From assembly GCF_000685215.1 (NCBI RefSeq), contig NZ_ARYJ01000005.1, positions 305,355 through 369,354 of the forward strand: a stretch of 64,000 nt of DNA, given 5' to 3'. The position numbers and the translations under genes were made by a program. This document shows, piece after piece, positions 45,007-53,808 of this stretch. This DNA is from Hyphomonas jannaschiana VP2 (GTDB lineage Bacteria > Pseudomonadota > Alphaproteobacteria > Caulobacterales > Hyphomonadaceae). Numbering within the stretch: the first letter of the stretch is position 1; each line of letters starts with the position of its first letter. The notes beneath the pieces were generated by a model, which worked only from the letters and a program-made list of their open reading frames with translations, ran no database searches and was not told the DNA's origin.

Positions 45007-46965
45007 TCAGCCCTTAAGGGCTTCTGCCTCAGCTTTCCAGTCAGCACCCTTGCCGGATGTGCCGACTTCTTCTTCCAGAGCTGCCAGCTGATCGTCCGTC
45101 ATGGAAGCGATCTGCCAGAAGTGGAAGACGCCTGCATCGTTCAGCTTCTTCTCGAAGGCCGGGCCAACGCCTTTGATCTGTTTCAGATCGTCTGCGTCGC
45201 CTTGCGGAGCGGCCAGGCGGCCGTTCGCATCGGCATCGCCGGAAGCAGCAGCTGCCGGGGCAGCGTCTTCCTTGCCGGCGCCCGAAGAGGCCAGGGCCGC
45301 GCCGAGAATGTCGCCCAGCGACGCACCGGCATCAGCCGATCCGTATTGTGCGACGGCTTCGGCTTCCTCGGCAATTTCCAAGGCCTTGATCGAGAGCGAC
45401 ACGCGGCGCGAGCCACGATCGACCTGAATCACCTTGGCGTCGACCTTGTCGCCGACAGCGAAGCGTTCCGGACGCTGATCTGCGCGGTCACGCGACAGAT
45501 CGGAGCGGCGGATGAACGACTTCATGGCCGGCTCGCCGAATTCGACTTCGATACCGCCCGAGGTGATCTCGGTGACGGTGCAGGTCACGGTCGCGCCACG
45601 CTTCACGCCGCCGGTGTTGAGCGATTCCATCGGATCGCCTGCCAGCTGCTTGATACCCAGCGAGATACGCTCTTTGTCGACGTCGACGTCGAGCACTTTC
45701 GCCTTGACCACGTCGCCCTTGTTGTAGGCTTCGATAGCCTGGTCACCCGACTGATCCCAGGAGATGTCGTTGATGTGAACCATGCCGTCCAGGTCCGGGC
45801 CGAGGCCGATGAACAGGCCGAACTCGGTGATACCGCGGACTTCGCCTTCGATCTCGGTGCCGATCGGATGCTCTGCCAGGAAGGCCGACCACGGATTGTC
45901 CATGGTTTGCTTCAGGCCGAGCGAGATGCGGCGCTTCTCGGAATCGACGTCCAGCACTTCCACATCGACTTCCTGAGAGGTCGACAGGATCTTGCCGGGG
46001 TGCACGTTTTTCTTGGTCCAGCTCATTTCGGAGACGTGGATCAGGCCCTCGACACCGTCTTCCAGCTCCACGAAGGCGCCGTAGTCGGTGATGTTGGTGA
46101 CGACGCCCTTGAGGCGGGCACCAACCGGGTAACGCACATCGATGCCATCCCACGGATCGGCGCCGAGTTGCTTCATGCCGAGCGAGATACGCTGGGTTTC
46201 CGGGTTGATCTTGATGATCTGGACTTCGACTTCCTGGCCGACTTCAACCACCTGCGACGGGTGATTGATGCGCTTGTAGGACATGTCGGTGACGTGCAGC
46301 AGGCCATCGATGCCGCCAAGGTCGACGAACGCACCATAGTCGGTGATGTTCTTGACGATACCCTTGCGGACGTCGCCTTCGGCCATGTCGGACACGATTT
46401 CCGCACGCTGTTCGGCGCGGCTCTCTTCCAGGATGGCACGGCGCGAAACAACGATGTTGCCGCGCGAACGGTCGAGCTTGAGAACAGCGAAGGGCTGAAC
46501 TTCGCCCATGAGCGGGCCGACATCGCGGACCGGGCGGATGTCCACCTGGGAGCCCGGAAGGAAGGCGTTGACGCCGCCGAGGTCGACGGTGAAGCCGCCT
46601 TTGACGCGGCCGGAGATTGCGCCCTTGACCGGTTCGTTGGCGTTGAAGCTCTTTTCGAGCTTGATCCAGCGCTCTTCGCGGCGGGCCTTGTCGCGGGACA
46701 GGACAGCGTCGCCAAGGGCGTTTTCAATACGGTCGAGATAGACGTCGACGATGTCGCCGGATTTCGGCTGGTCGTCTTCCATCGAGAATTCGCGAAGCGG
46801 AATACGGCCTTCGGTTTTCAGGCCGATGTCGACGAGCACGGCATCGTTTTCAATGCGGATGACGGTAGCCGGAACGACTTGGCCTTCCTGCATTGCCGAC
46901 GCCGCAGCCGACGATTCGAACATGGAGGCGAAATCGTCGGTGGAGGGGTTCATTGAGTCAGTCAT
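45007..46965 (-). CDS. rpsA: 30S ribosomal protein S1 with C-terminal helix-hairpin-helix extension
   Basis: The 652-residue protein helps the ribosome bind mRNA. At least six S1 repeats are visible, each with a VVTNITDYGAFVELEDGVEG-like core, from about residue 20 to 545. Beyond the usual end (near residue 560 in relatives) is an Ala/Glu-rich linker. A helix-hairpin-helix-like tail follows at about residues 593-652, with the core IKGVGPAFEKKLNDAGVFHF. The ATG at 46965 is chosen because CAGGAACC lies just upstream. A similar tail occurs in other alphaproteobacterial proteins such as NuoE or L21. Its role here is unknown. Confidence 0.95.
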   Translation of the reverse strand: MTDSMNPSTDDFASMFESSAAASAMQEGQVVPATVIRIENDAVLVDIGLKTEGRIPLREFSMEDDQPKSGDIVDVYLDRIENALGDAVLSRDKARREERWIKLEKSFNANEPVKGAISGRVKGGFTVDLGGVNAFLPGSQVDIRPVRDVGPLMGEVQPFAVLKLDRSRGNIVVSRRAILEESRAEQRAEIVSDMAEGDVRKGIVKNITDYGAFVDLGGIDGLLHVTDMSYKRINHPSQVVEVGQEVEVQIIKINPETQRISLGMKQLGADPWDGIDVRYPVGARLKGVVTNITDYGAFVELEDGVEGLIHVSEMSWTKKNVHPGKILSTSQEVDVEVLDVDSEKRRISLGLKQTMDNPWSAFLAEHPIGTEIEGEVRGITEFGLFIGLGPDLDGMVHINDISWDQSGDQAIEAYNKGDVVKAKVLDVDVDKERISLGIKQLAGDPMESLNTGGVKRGATVTCTVTEITSGGIEVEFGEPAMKSFIRRSDLSRDRADQRPERFAVGDKVDAKVIQVDRGSRRVSLSIKALEIAEEAEAVAQYGSADAGASLGDILGAALASSGAGKEDAAPAAAASGDADANGRLAAPQGDADDLKQIKGVGPAFEKKLNDAGVFHFWQIASMTDDQLAALEEEVGTSGKGADWKAEAEALKG

Positions 46966-47113
46966 GTAAGGTTCCTGAGGCGGGGCGAACGGTTCAAGGC
47001 AGGCGCGCACCATTGCGGCCTGCTGGATCGACCCGAGAGCGTGGTCTCTTTAATCTTCAGTGGTGCAGCCTGTTTGGATTTGAGGCCCCCTGTATTTACA
47101 GGAGAAAGCCCCT

Positions 47114-47752
47114 TCAGGTGCGGGTTCCACGGGCGAGGACGGCCTCAACGGCTGCCAGCGCCTTTTCCACTGCGGCCTCTATAGTGAGGTCGGTGGTATC
47201 GATCAAGACGGCATCTGCCGCCATTGTGGCCGGGGCATCCTTGCGGTTCTGGTCACGCTGGTCGCGTTCGCGCAGCTGCTGGATCACCTGTTCGAGGGAA
47301 ACGTCCTCGCCGAAGCCGAGCAGTTCGCGCCAGCGCCGGTAGCCGCGCTGTTCGACATCGGCATCAACCCACAGCTTCACATCGGCGTCCGGAGCGATCA
47401 CCGTGCCGATGTCGCGGCCATCGAGGAGGGCGCCGCCGTCCTGCAGGGCGAAGGCGCGTTGCAGCTCGTACAAAGCCTGGCGGACCTTTGGGAGTGCGCT
47501 GACTTTCGAGGCGGCCTTACCGGCCTCGGCGGTGCGCAATTCGGCCTCATCGAAATCATCGAGGTCGAGCGATGCGGCGACTTTTTCGAGCCGGTCCTCA
47601 TCGTCCAGCGCCACGCCTTTCTTCAGGGCGGCGACGGCGGTTGCGCGGTAGAGGCGCCCGGTGTCCATGTGTGGCAGGCCATACCAGGCGGCGAGCCGCT
47701 TGGAGATGGTGCCTTTCCCGGAGGCCGTCGTGCCGTCAATCGCGATGATCAT
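47114..47752 (-). CDS. cmk: Cytidylate kinase
   Basis: The 212-residue enzyme phosphorylates CMP and dCMP. The P-loop is IDGTTASGKGTISKRLA near residues 5-21, the substrate region DTGRLYRA follows, and DGRDIGTVIAPDADVKLWVDA contains the conserved arginine. It lies upstream of rpsA on the same strand, the usual cmk-rpsA order. Confidence 0.96.
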   Translation of the reverse strand: MIIAIDGTTASGKGTISKRLAAWYGLPHMDTGRLYRATAVAALKKGVALDDEDRLEKVAASLDLDDFDEAELRTAEAGKAASKVSALPKVRQALYELQRAFALQDGGALLDGRDIGTVIAPDADVKLWVDADVEQRGYRRWRELLGFGEDVSLEQVIQQLRERDQRDQNRKDAPATMAADAVLIDTTDLTIEAAVEKALAAVEAVLARGTRT

Positions 47753-47841
47753 GGGCGCGGGGATTGGGTGAAGGTGCGCGGGAAGTCAAGCTGGAGGAGT
47801 ATTGGAGAAGCACTTCACGAGCGAAGCGAAGGCGCAGCGGC

Positions 47842-47860
47842 CCCGGGCCAGAGGCCCGGG
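47842..47860. repeat. Short perfect inverted repeat between cmk and the SDR gene
   Basis: CCCGGGCC and GGCCCGGG surround a 3-base loop (AGA). The DNA around it is GC-rich with GAAGCGAAGGCGC-like text. No T tract follows, so it may be a dispersed intergenic repeat or a weak terminator for the SDR gene. Confidence 0.4.
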
Positions 47861-47879
47861 AACCGCCGCGAGCAATCGA

Positions 47880-48662
47880 TCAACGCGGCGCCATGCGGAT
47901 CGCGCCGTCGAGGCGGATGCACTGGCCGTTGAAATAGGTGTTGCGGGCGAGCTCCATGGCCAGCGACGCATATTCTTCCGGTTTGCCGAGGCGTTTGGGG
48001 AAGGGGACGGACGCGGCGAGGCTGTTCAGCACCTTGTCCGGCGCGCGCAGCATCAGCGGTGTCGCGAAAATGCCCGGCATGATCGAGTTCACGCGGATGC
48101 CGATGTCCATCAGGTCACGCGCCATGGGCAGGACGAGGCCGTTCACGCCAGCCTTGCACGAGCCATAGACCACCTGGCCGATCTGGCCGTCCTGCGCCGC
48201 GACCGACGCCGTCAGCGTGATGCAGCCGCGTTCGCCGTCTTCCAGTTCCGGCAGGGACGACATGCCGAGCGCGGAGAGCGAGGCGATGCGGTAGGAGGCG
48301 ACCAGCACGCCCTGCGCGCCGAAGGCGTAGTCTTCGGTCGGCAGGCGCTTGTAGCGGGCGTTTTCCTTGTCCCAGGACAGCGTCTTGCCGCCCTTGGCCG
48401 CCATGGCGCAGTGGACGGTGATGCGTTCCTGTCCGTTGGCGGCGCGGGCCTTTTCGAAGCCGGCGACGCAGGAATCCTCGTCCATGATGTTCACATTGCA
48501 GAAGACGCCGCCGATTTCCTTGGCGGTAGCTTCGCCGGCTTCTTCATTGATGTCGAAAATGGCGACCTTGGCCCCGGCCTTGGCGAGGGCGCGGGCGGTG
48601 GCCTGGCCGAGGCCCGAGGCGCCGCCGGTGACGACAGCTGCGGTGTCATTGGTGATCTGCAT
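47880..48662 (-). CDS. Short-chain dehydrogenase, 3-hydroxyacyl-CoA dehydrogenase type-2-like
   Basis: The 260-residue enzyme has the cofactor motif TGGASGLGQATARALAK near residues 12-28 and Asp after the second strand (IFDIN), suggesting NAD preference. The catalytic set Ser (TASVAAQDGQ) and YGSCK is present. The overall pattern resembles HSD17B10-type enzymes that oxidise 3-hydroxyacyl-CoA. The start follows a strong AGGAGG site. It is 46 bp from an OYE-type gene on the same strand and may be cotranscribed. Confidence 0.92.
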   Translation of the reverse strand: MQITNDTAAVVTGGASGLGQATARALAKAGAKVAIFDINEEAGEATAKEIGGVFCNVNIMDEDSCVAGFEKARAANGQERITVHCAMAAKGGKTLSWDKENARYKRLPTEDYAFGAQGVLVASYRIASLSALGMSSLPELEDGERGCITLTASVAAQDGQIGQVVYGSCKAGVNGLVLPMARDLMDIGIRVNSIMPGIFATPLMLRAPDKVLNSLAASVPFPKRLGKPEEYASLAMELARNTYFNGQCIRLDGAIRMAPR

Positions 48663-48708
48663 GGTGTTTCCTCCTGATTATATCTGACTATGCCGGATCA
48701 TAGGGTGA

Positions 48709-49791
48709 TCAGGCGGTCTCTTCGACGAAGCCTTTCCATGACTTCATGTAGCTGACGAACGCATCGCCCAGCCCTTCGGCGCGAAGATGCGCTTCGGGCA
48801 CGGGCAGGGCGATGGGGGTGAAGTCCGGATCGGCCAGCACCTTCTCCGGGAAGTCATGATGCAGGATCGCGCCGCGCCCGACGACGACAAAGTCGAGCCC
48901 GGCCTCCATCGCGTCCCGGCAGGCCTTGCCGGTGGTCAGCTTGCCCGCCGCGCCAAGGCGGCAGTCACCGCGCGGCAGGTCCGTGAACCAGTCGACCAGA
49001 CGCTTTCCCTTGAAGGCTTCGTCCTGCGGTTCCTTGAATGTGTCCCACAGAGACATGTCGAGATAGTCGACCTTGCCGCCGGTCATGATCTCTCCCGCCA
49101 GGCGGCGGATCTCGCCAAGGTCCATGCCGAAGCGTTCCGGCGACAGGCGTACACCGAGGGAGAAGTCCTTGCCGCACTCGCTCCGCACCGCATCGATCAT
49201 CTCCATCAGGAACTTCACGCGGTTCTCGTAGGACCCGCCCCATTCATCCTCGCGCAGGTTCACCTCGCCGCTGAGGAACTGGCAGATCAGGTAGCCATGG
49301 GCGCCGTGCAGTTCCACGCCGTGGAACCCGGCTTTCTCGGCCCGTTTCGCGGCGGTGACGAAATCGTCGAAGGCCTGTTTCACTTCATCGCCCGTCATGG
49401 CGCGGGCACCGAATTCCTCATTGGCAGACGGGCAGACCGGCGCTTCGCCGATCAGGTCTGCAGGGGAGCGCATGCCCGCATGGTGCAGCTGGACGACCGA
49501 ATGCGTACCGGTCCTGTTCAGCGCCTCGGCAAGGCGCGTCAGGCCCGGCAGATGCTTGTCGTCGAAAATGCCGAGCTGGCCGGGGAAGCCCTGGCCGATG
49601 GCCTGCACATGCGCCGCGCAGGTCATGGTGAGGCCGAAGCCGCCCTCTGCGCGATAGGTGAGCCAGCGGAACTCGTCATCGCTGAGCGTGCCGTCGGCGT
49701 TGCTCTGAAGGTTGGTCAGCGGCGCCAGCATGAAGCGGTTCTTCATGGCCGGGCCATGGGCGAGAGTCAGGGGAGAAGAAAGATCAGTCAT
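48709..49791 (-). CDS. NADH:flavin oxidoreductase, Old Yellow Enzyme family
   Basis: The 360-residue FMN enzyme reduces activated double bonds with NAD(P)H. The N-terminus FMLAPLTNLQSNADGTLSD is close to the family start. The active-site pair is expected in the HHAGM segment (VVQLHHAGMRSP). GFHGVELHGAHGYL and the C-terminal FMN phosphate-binding region (FVVVGRGAI) are present. It lies upstream of the SDR gene on the same strand. Physiological substrate unknown. Confidence 0.92.
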   Translation of the reverse strand: MTDLSSPLTLAHGPAMKNRFMLAPLTNLQSNADGTLSDDEFRWLTYRAEGGFGLTMTCAAHVQAIGQGFPGQLGIFDDKHLPGLTRLAEALNRTGTHSVVQLHHAGMRSPADLIGEAPVCPSANEEFGARAMTGDEVKQAFDDFVTAAKRAEKAGFHGVELHGAHGYLICQFLSGEVNLREDEWGGSYENRVKFLMEMIDAVRSECGKDFSLGVRLSPERFGMDLGEIRRLAGEIMTGGKVDYLDMSLWDTFKEPQDEAFKGKRLVDWFTDLPRGDCRLGAAGKLTTGKACRDAMEAGLDFVVVGRGAILHHDFPEKVLADPDFTPIALPVPEAHLRAEGLGDAFVSYMKSWKGFVEETA

Positions 49792-49846
49792 GCCCGCACT
49801 TTGGCGCAGGGCACGGAGACGTCAATTCTGCCGCTGGGGCAGGGGA

Positions 49847-50353
49847 CTAGCGGACGGCGTTCAGCGCGGCAGCGATTGCGGCCCGGTTTTGCGGGTCGAT
49901 CACGGCAAAGACGATGTCGGCGTCGCGGGCGGCCGGGTGGCGGGCGCAGATGGTGACGGCGATGTGGGCGGCCTGCGCGGGCGGGTAGCCATAGGCGCCG
50001 GTCGAGATGGCGGGGAAGACGATGCGGCGAAGGCCGCGGTTCGAAAGCTCGGTGAGGCAATTGCGGTAGCAGTTCGCCAGAATGTCCGCCTCGCCATTCT
50101 GCCCACCATGCCAGATGGGGCCGACCGTGTGGAAGATGAGGCGCGGGGCAAGGCCGAAGCCTTCGGTGACGCGCAGTTCCCCCGGCGGGCAGGGGGCGAG
50201 CGGACGGCAGGCTTCCTTCAGCGCAGGCCCGGCGGCATATTGGATCGCACCATCCACCCCGCCGCCGCCCATCAGGCTGGAATTGGCGGCATTGACGATC
50301 ACCTCCGTCTCAATGTCGAGCAGGCTGCCGGGATAAAGAACGAGACGGGGCAT
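49847..50353 (-). CDS. Macrodomain protein, O-acetyl-ADP-ribose deacetylase-like
   Basis: The 168-residue protein is a single macrodomain. The ligand loop IVNAANSSLMGGGGVDGAI near residues 19-37 and IVFPAISTGAYGYPP near 105-119 match the MacroD/YmdB type that binds ADP-ribose and removes acetyl or ADP-ribosyl groups. Length is typical. It is 55 bp from the OYE gene on the same strand. It lies at the edge of a less GC-rich patch with an unknown gene, but its own composition looks native. Confidence 0.92.
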   Translation of the reverse strand: MPRLVLYPGSLLDIETEVIVNAANSSLMGGGGVDGAIQYAAGPALKEACRPLAPCPPGELRVTEGFGLAPRLIFHTVGPIWHGGQNGEADILANCYRNCLTELSNRGLRRIVFPAISTGAYGYPPAQAAHIAVTICARHPAARDADIVFAVIDPQNRAAIAAALNAVR

Positions 50354-50749
50354 CAGAGGTCACTTCGTTTCGCTGTCTGGTTCAGGCGAATGGAAGAGAC
50401 GTATCAGCGTGGGGCTGTTCTTCATAGGCAGGGCATGGGTCTGCTGCCGAAGTGGGCTCACGAACGGCGACTATTAGTCCATTTCTGCCTCGAGCTTTTT
50501 GCCCGCCATATGTCCGCTTTGTACCCGATTTCGGCTATTGCGCTTTGGCGGCGGCGCTTCTGAGAAGCGGGCAAATTCTGAAGCGCGGCGATCAAGACTC
50601 GCCTTGGAGAGCAGGTATTGGGGAAGGGTAAGCTACCCCACGATTTCTCGAAATGGCTTGACCACCCGGGCGGGCCTACGATTGAACCGAGGAGTTTGTT
50701 GCAAGAGCAGTGACAAGCGATGACAAATCGTGAGTCCGAGGCGTGAGAA
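50354..50749. other. Gene-poor stretch before the unknown gene
   Basis: This 396-bp stretch has no complete gene that I trust. The base composition is visibly less GC-rich than the flanks. Its right part (50582-50713) reads like the last 43 codons of a lost gene (see separate entry). No terminator or operator stands out. Confidence 0.5.
50582..50713 (+). pseudogene. Possible remnant of a gene 3' end
   Basis: One frame runs 43 codons without stop from just after a TGA at 50579-50581 to a TGA at 50711-50713. It has a protein-like composition (for example GKGKLPHDFSKWLDHPGGP). It has no start codon and another stop 18 bases further upstream. It could be a decayed fragment of a neighbour of the next gene, or chance. 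Confidence 0.25.
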
Positions 50750-51481
50750 ATGGCGGCTGAGGCAGACCTTGAAGAAATCGCGAAACAGCTAGAGGCGATC
50801 CTAGAGCGTTTCACGCATGATCGAAGCGGAATTCACATCGCCAGCGATGACGAGCGCTTGTTCAAACGCCTCACGCACGAAGCCAAAGACATCATGGATC
50901 AAATGTTCGGGCCTCTGAATTCCTTCTCTCATGCGCTCGCAATGGCGGCCAACGGCTCCGTACAAAATTATCTCGGCTCACCATCCTACGCTGGGGTAAG
51001 CGATACGTTGGCCTCCGTCGAGGCGGCCGTAAACAGCATTCGTCGGAGAACGGCGACGCCAAAAAAGGATGGTGCAATCTTGCCTGCGTATGTGGATGGC
51101 ACACGTCTCGCGCAGATTCGATCCGCTTCCAGATCGCATTTTGATTCAACACGACTTGCTCAACTCTGCCACGAATTGAATGTCGCACACGCCAATGATT
51201 GCTTCCTGACGGTCGCGATGTTGGTGCGGACGATTGCCAATCACGTTCCGCCCGCCTTTGGCTGCAAGAATTTCGCCGAGGTTGCCAATAATCTCGCCGC
51301 GGACAAGTCTCTCAAAAAGTCTCTGGTAAATTTGGAATCATCTCTCAAGAACATTGCAGACTACAATTTGCATCAGCAAATTCGGCAAATCGAAAGCTTG
51401 CCAACTGCAACACAGGTAGATTTTAAACAGGACCTTGATCGGCTGCTAGAAGAAGTCGTTCGGCGCTTGAACGCTCCTTAG
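50750..51481 (+). CDS. Unrecognised protein, probably horizontally acquired
   Basis: The 243-residue protein has no signal peptide or membrane segment. It is largely helical by eye. The C-terminal half has a block with conserved-looking features (LCHELNVAHANDCFLTVAMLVRTIANHVPP, then CKNFAEVANN and later LHQQIRQIESLPT). The arrangement is reminiscent of helical HEPN-type domains seen in defence genes, but I cannot assign it and no catalytic motif is clear. Codon use has more A- or T-ending codons than the flanks. The ATG is preceded by GAGG at 50738-50741. It stands alone on this strand between a macrodomain gene and aroA. Confidence 0.75.
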   Translation: MAAEADLEEIAKQLEAILERFTHDRSGIHIASDDERLFKRLTHEAKDIMDQMFGPLNSFSHALAMAANGSVQNYLGSPSYAGVSDTLASVEAAVNSIRRRTATPKKDGAILPAYVDGTRLAQIRSASRSHFDSTRLAQLCHELNVAHANDCFLTVAMLVRTIANHVPPAFGCKNFAEVANNLAADKSLKKSLVNLESSLKNIADYNLHQQIRQIESLPTATQVDFKQDLDRLLEEVVRRLNAP

Positions 51482-51651
51482 GTACGTCGCACGGCGTGCG
51501 CTGAACTTCTGCTTAGTGGCGAGCTGACGGAATGTCGCTTCGTGGGATCAATCTGAAGCGCCGGTATTGATTTGCAATGTCTGGAGTGAGACTTAATCGG
51601 GCCACTACTTGCGCAATGCTTGATGGCCGAGTCCGGCGATCGCCAGCCTTC

Positions 51652-52974
51652 TCACCCCTCCGAAATATCCGCCCCCAGCGTGGCCATGTGGGCCAGGAAG
51701 TCCGGATACGATGTATCGATCATGGAGATGTCGTCGACGCGCACCGGGTTCTGCGTGGCGGTGCCCATGACGAGGGCGCTCATGGCGATGCGGTGGTCGT
51801 GATGGGTCTGGACGAGGCCGCCGCCCGGCACCTTGCCGGCGCAGCCCTGCACGATGAAGCCGTCCGGCGTCCCTTCCGCCTCGACGCCATTGGCGCGCAG
51901 CATGGCGACGGTGGCGTCGATGCGGTCTGATTCCTTCACGCGCAGTTCCTCGGCGCCGGTGACGACCGTCTCGCCCTCGGCAAAGGCGGCGAGCACGGCG
52001 AGGATCGGGAATTCGTCGATCATGGCGGCGACATAGCGCTCCGGCACGTGGATGCCTTTGAGCTGCGCATAGCCGGACGCGATATTGATCTGGCGCTCGC
52101 CGGCGGCTTCGCCAGCCTCTTCGGCGCCCAGATGCGCGCCCATCAGGTTTGCGACATCATAGAAGCCGGACCGGGTCGGGTTCGACATGACGCCGTCGAC
52201 CTGAACGTCGCTGGCCGGGGAGAGAATGCCCGCCGCAACCAGGAAGGCGGCAGAAGAGGGGTCGCCCGGAATGGCGGCTTCGATGGCGCGCAGCGTCTGG
52301 CCGCCTTTGATTGAGATACGCGTCGGCTCGCCCGGCTTGCGCTCCACGCCAACATCCACGCCGAAACCACGCAGCATGCGTTCTGTATGGTCGCGGGTGG
52401 GTTTGGCTTCTTCCACTATGGTCGTGCCGTTGGCCGAGAGGCCCGCCAGCAGGACGGCGGACTTCACCTGCGCAGAGGCCTGCGGCGGCGCGTAGGTGAT
52501 CGCCTGCAGGTTTTTTGAGCCGGTCAGGGAGAAGGGCAGGCGCCCGTCCGGGCCGGCGGTATCCTTCAGGCCCATCTGGCGCAGCGGGGTCAGGATGCGG
52601 TTCATCGGGCGGGAGCAGAGGCTCTTGTCGCCGGTCAGCTCTGCCGTGAGAGCGTGGCCTGCCATTACGCCCATCATCAGGCGCGAGCCCGTGCCGGAAT
52701 TTCCGAAGTCCAGAACGCCTGCAGGCGAGGAGAGGCCTTTGGTGCCGACGCCGGTCACTTCCCAGGCCCCGCCGCCAAGGCGTTTCACGTCCGCGCCGAG
52801 GGCCGACATGGCCGCGCCGGTGCGCAGGACATCGTCGCCTTCCAGCATGCCGGTGAAGTGGCTGGTGCCCTCTGCGAGCCCCCCGAAAATCAGGGCGCGG
52901 TGGCTGCAGGATTTGTCCCCGGGGGCCCGGACGGCGCCTTTAAGGGATTTGACGGGACGGCTGGTCCAGACCAT
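51652..52974 (-). CDS. aroA: 3-phosphoshikimate 1-carboxyvinyltransferase (EPSP synthase)
   Basis: The 440-residue enzyme makes EPSP in aromatic amino acid synthesis. N-terminal PGDKSCSHRALIFGGLAEG carries the substrate-binding Lys-Ser pair. LDFGNSGTGSRLMMGV is the PEP-binding segment, and the two signature regions RVKESDRIDA and HHDHRIAMS are complete. Length is standard. It is a single gene here, opposite to the FYDLN-acid gene with 113 bp between starts. Confidence 0.96.
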   Translation of the reverse strand: MVWTSRPVKSLKGAVRAPGDKSCSHRALIFGGLAEGTSHFTGMLEGDDVLRTGAAMSALGADVKRLGGGAWEVTGVGTKGLSSPAGVLDFGNSGTGSRLMMGVMAGHALTAELTGDKSLCSRPMNRILTPLRQMGLKDTAGPDGRLPFSLTGSKNLQAITYAPPQASAQVKSAVLLAGLSANGTTIVEEAKPTRDHTERMLRGFGVDVGVERKPGEPTRISIKGGQTLRAIEAAIPGDPSSAAFLVAAGILSPASDVQVDGVMSNPTRSGFYDVANLMGAHLGAEEAGEAAGERQINIASGYAQLKGIHVPERYVAAMIDEFPILAVLAAFAEGETVVTGAEELRVKESDRIDATVAMLRANGVEAEGTPDGFIVQGCAGKVPGGGLVQTHHDHRIAMSALVMGTATQNPVRVDDISMIDTSYPDFLAHMATLGADISEG

Positions 52975-53087
52975 GAAGAATTCCGAGCTGAATTTTTGCG
53001 TGAATTGGGGCTTTGACAGCGCGCGACGTTCATGGCAAGCGCCGCCCAGATCAAAATCCAGAAATCCAACGAGGAGGCGTGTCGCCC

Positions 53088-53606
53088 GTGTCGAAAGACA
53101 AGCTTGGAACCAAACAGGTTTGCCCGTCCTGCGAAGCCCGTTTTTACGACCTCAACAAACGCCCGGCCGTGTGCCCGAAGTGCGGTGAGGAATTCGATCC
53201 TGAAGACGAGGTCATCCGCACCACCATCACCAAGGTGAAAGCCAAGGCCGCCCGCGCCGCGGTCAAGGCCGAGGACGATGATGAGGATGACGACGAGGAG
53301 GACGAGAAGGCGACGGCCGCCCGCGACGACGACGATTCCGACGATGAGGATGAAGGCGACGACGAGGAAGAAGCCAAGGAACTCGGCGAAGACGACGACG
53401 AAGTGATCCTCGAAGGCGGCGACGACGAGGAAGACGACGAATCCGGCGCGAAAGTGCCGAGCGGCTTCAACGAAGACGGCGTCGACGATGACGATGATGA
53501 CGACATCATCCTGCCCGACGATGACGACGATGATTTCGAAATCGACGACGACGGCGATGATGATGACGATCTTACCCTCGATGATGACGAGGAAGATGAG
53601 AAATAG
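53088..53606 (+). CDS. TIGR02300 family protein (FYDLN acid domain)
   Basis: The 172-residue protein begins with a small zinc-ribbon-like domain (CPSCEARFYDLNKRPAVCPKC near residues 12-32, written here in parts: CPSC and CPKC around FYDLNK). It is followed by about 110 residues that are almost entirely Asp and Glu. The family is typical of alphaproteobacteria and has no known function. The GTG at 53088 is chosen because GAGGAGG lies 10 bp upstream; a GTG at 53079 is too close to that site. It is followed by tRNA-Ala. Confidence 0.9.
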   Translation: MSKDKLGTKQVCPSCEARFYDLNKRPAVCPKCGEEFDPEDEVIRTTITKVKAKAARAAVKAEDDDEDDDEEDEKATAARDDDDSDDEDEGDDEEEAKELGEDDDEVILEGGDDEEDDESGAKVPSGFNEDGVDDDDDDDIILPDDDDDDFEIDDDGDDDDDLTLDDDEEDEK

Positions 53607-53653
53607 ACTTGAAAGCCGGAAGAGGGGGGGATAAACCCCGCTCTTCCCGGTCC

Positions 53654-53729
<76 letters not shown>

Positions 53730-53808
53730 TTTTCCTTCCCGGAAATCGGCCTATCAATATTCCCGTCAGGCCGCTTGATTGCCGTCCTGCTGGAGATTGT
53801 GCGCCTGT

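Noticed and set aside
45121..46956. A 611-codon plus-strand frame opposite rpsA
   Set aside because: The minus strand encodes S1 repeats. The plus frame is a mirror artefact of repeated coding sequence.
50458..50814. A 118-codon minus-strand frame in the gene-poor stretch
   Set aside because: It overlaps the start of the 50750 gene, lacks a ribosome site and has a composition rich in Ser and Arg, not like a real protein.
53280..53600. Simple-sequence GAC/GAT/GAG stretch as a possible DNA repeat element
   Set aside because: It encodes the acidic tail of the FYDLN-acid protein in frame, so it is coding low-complexity sequence.
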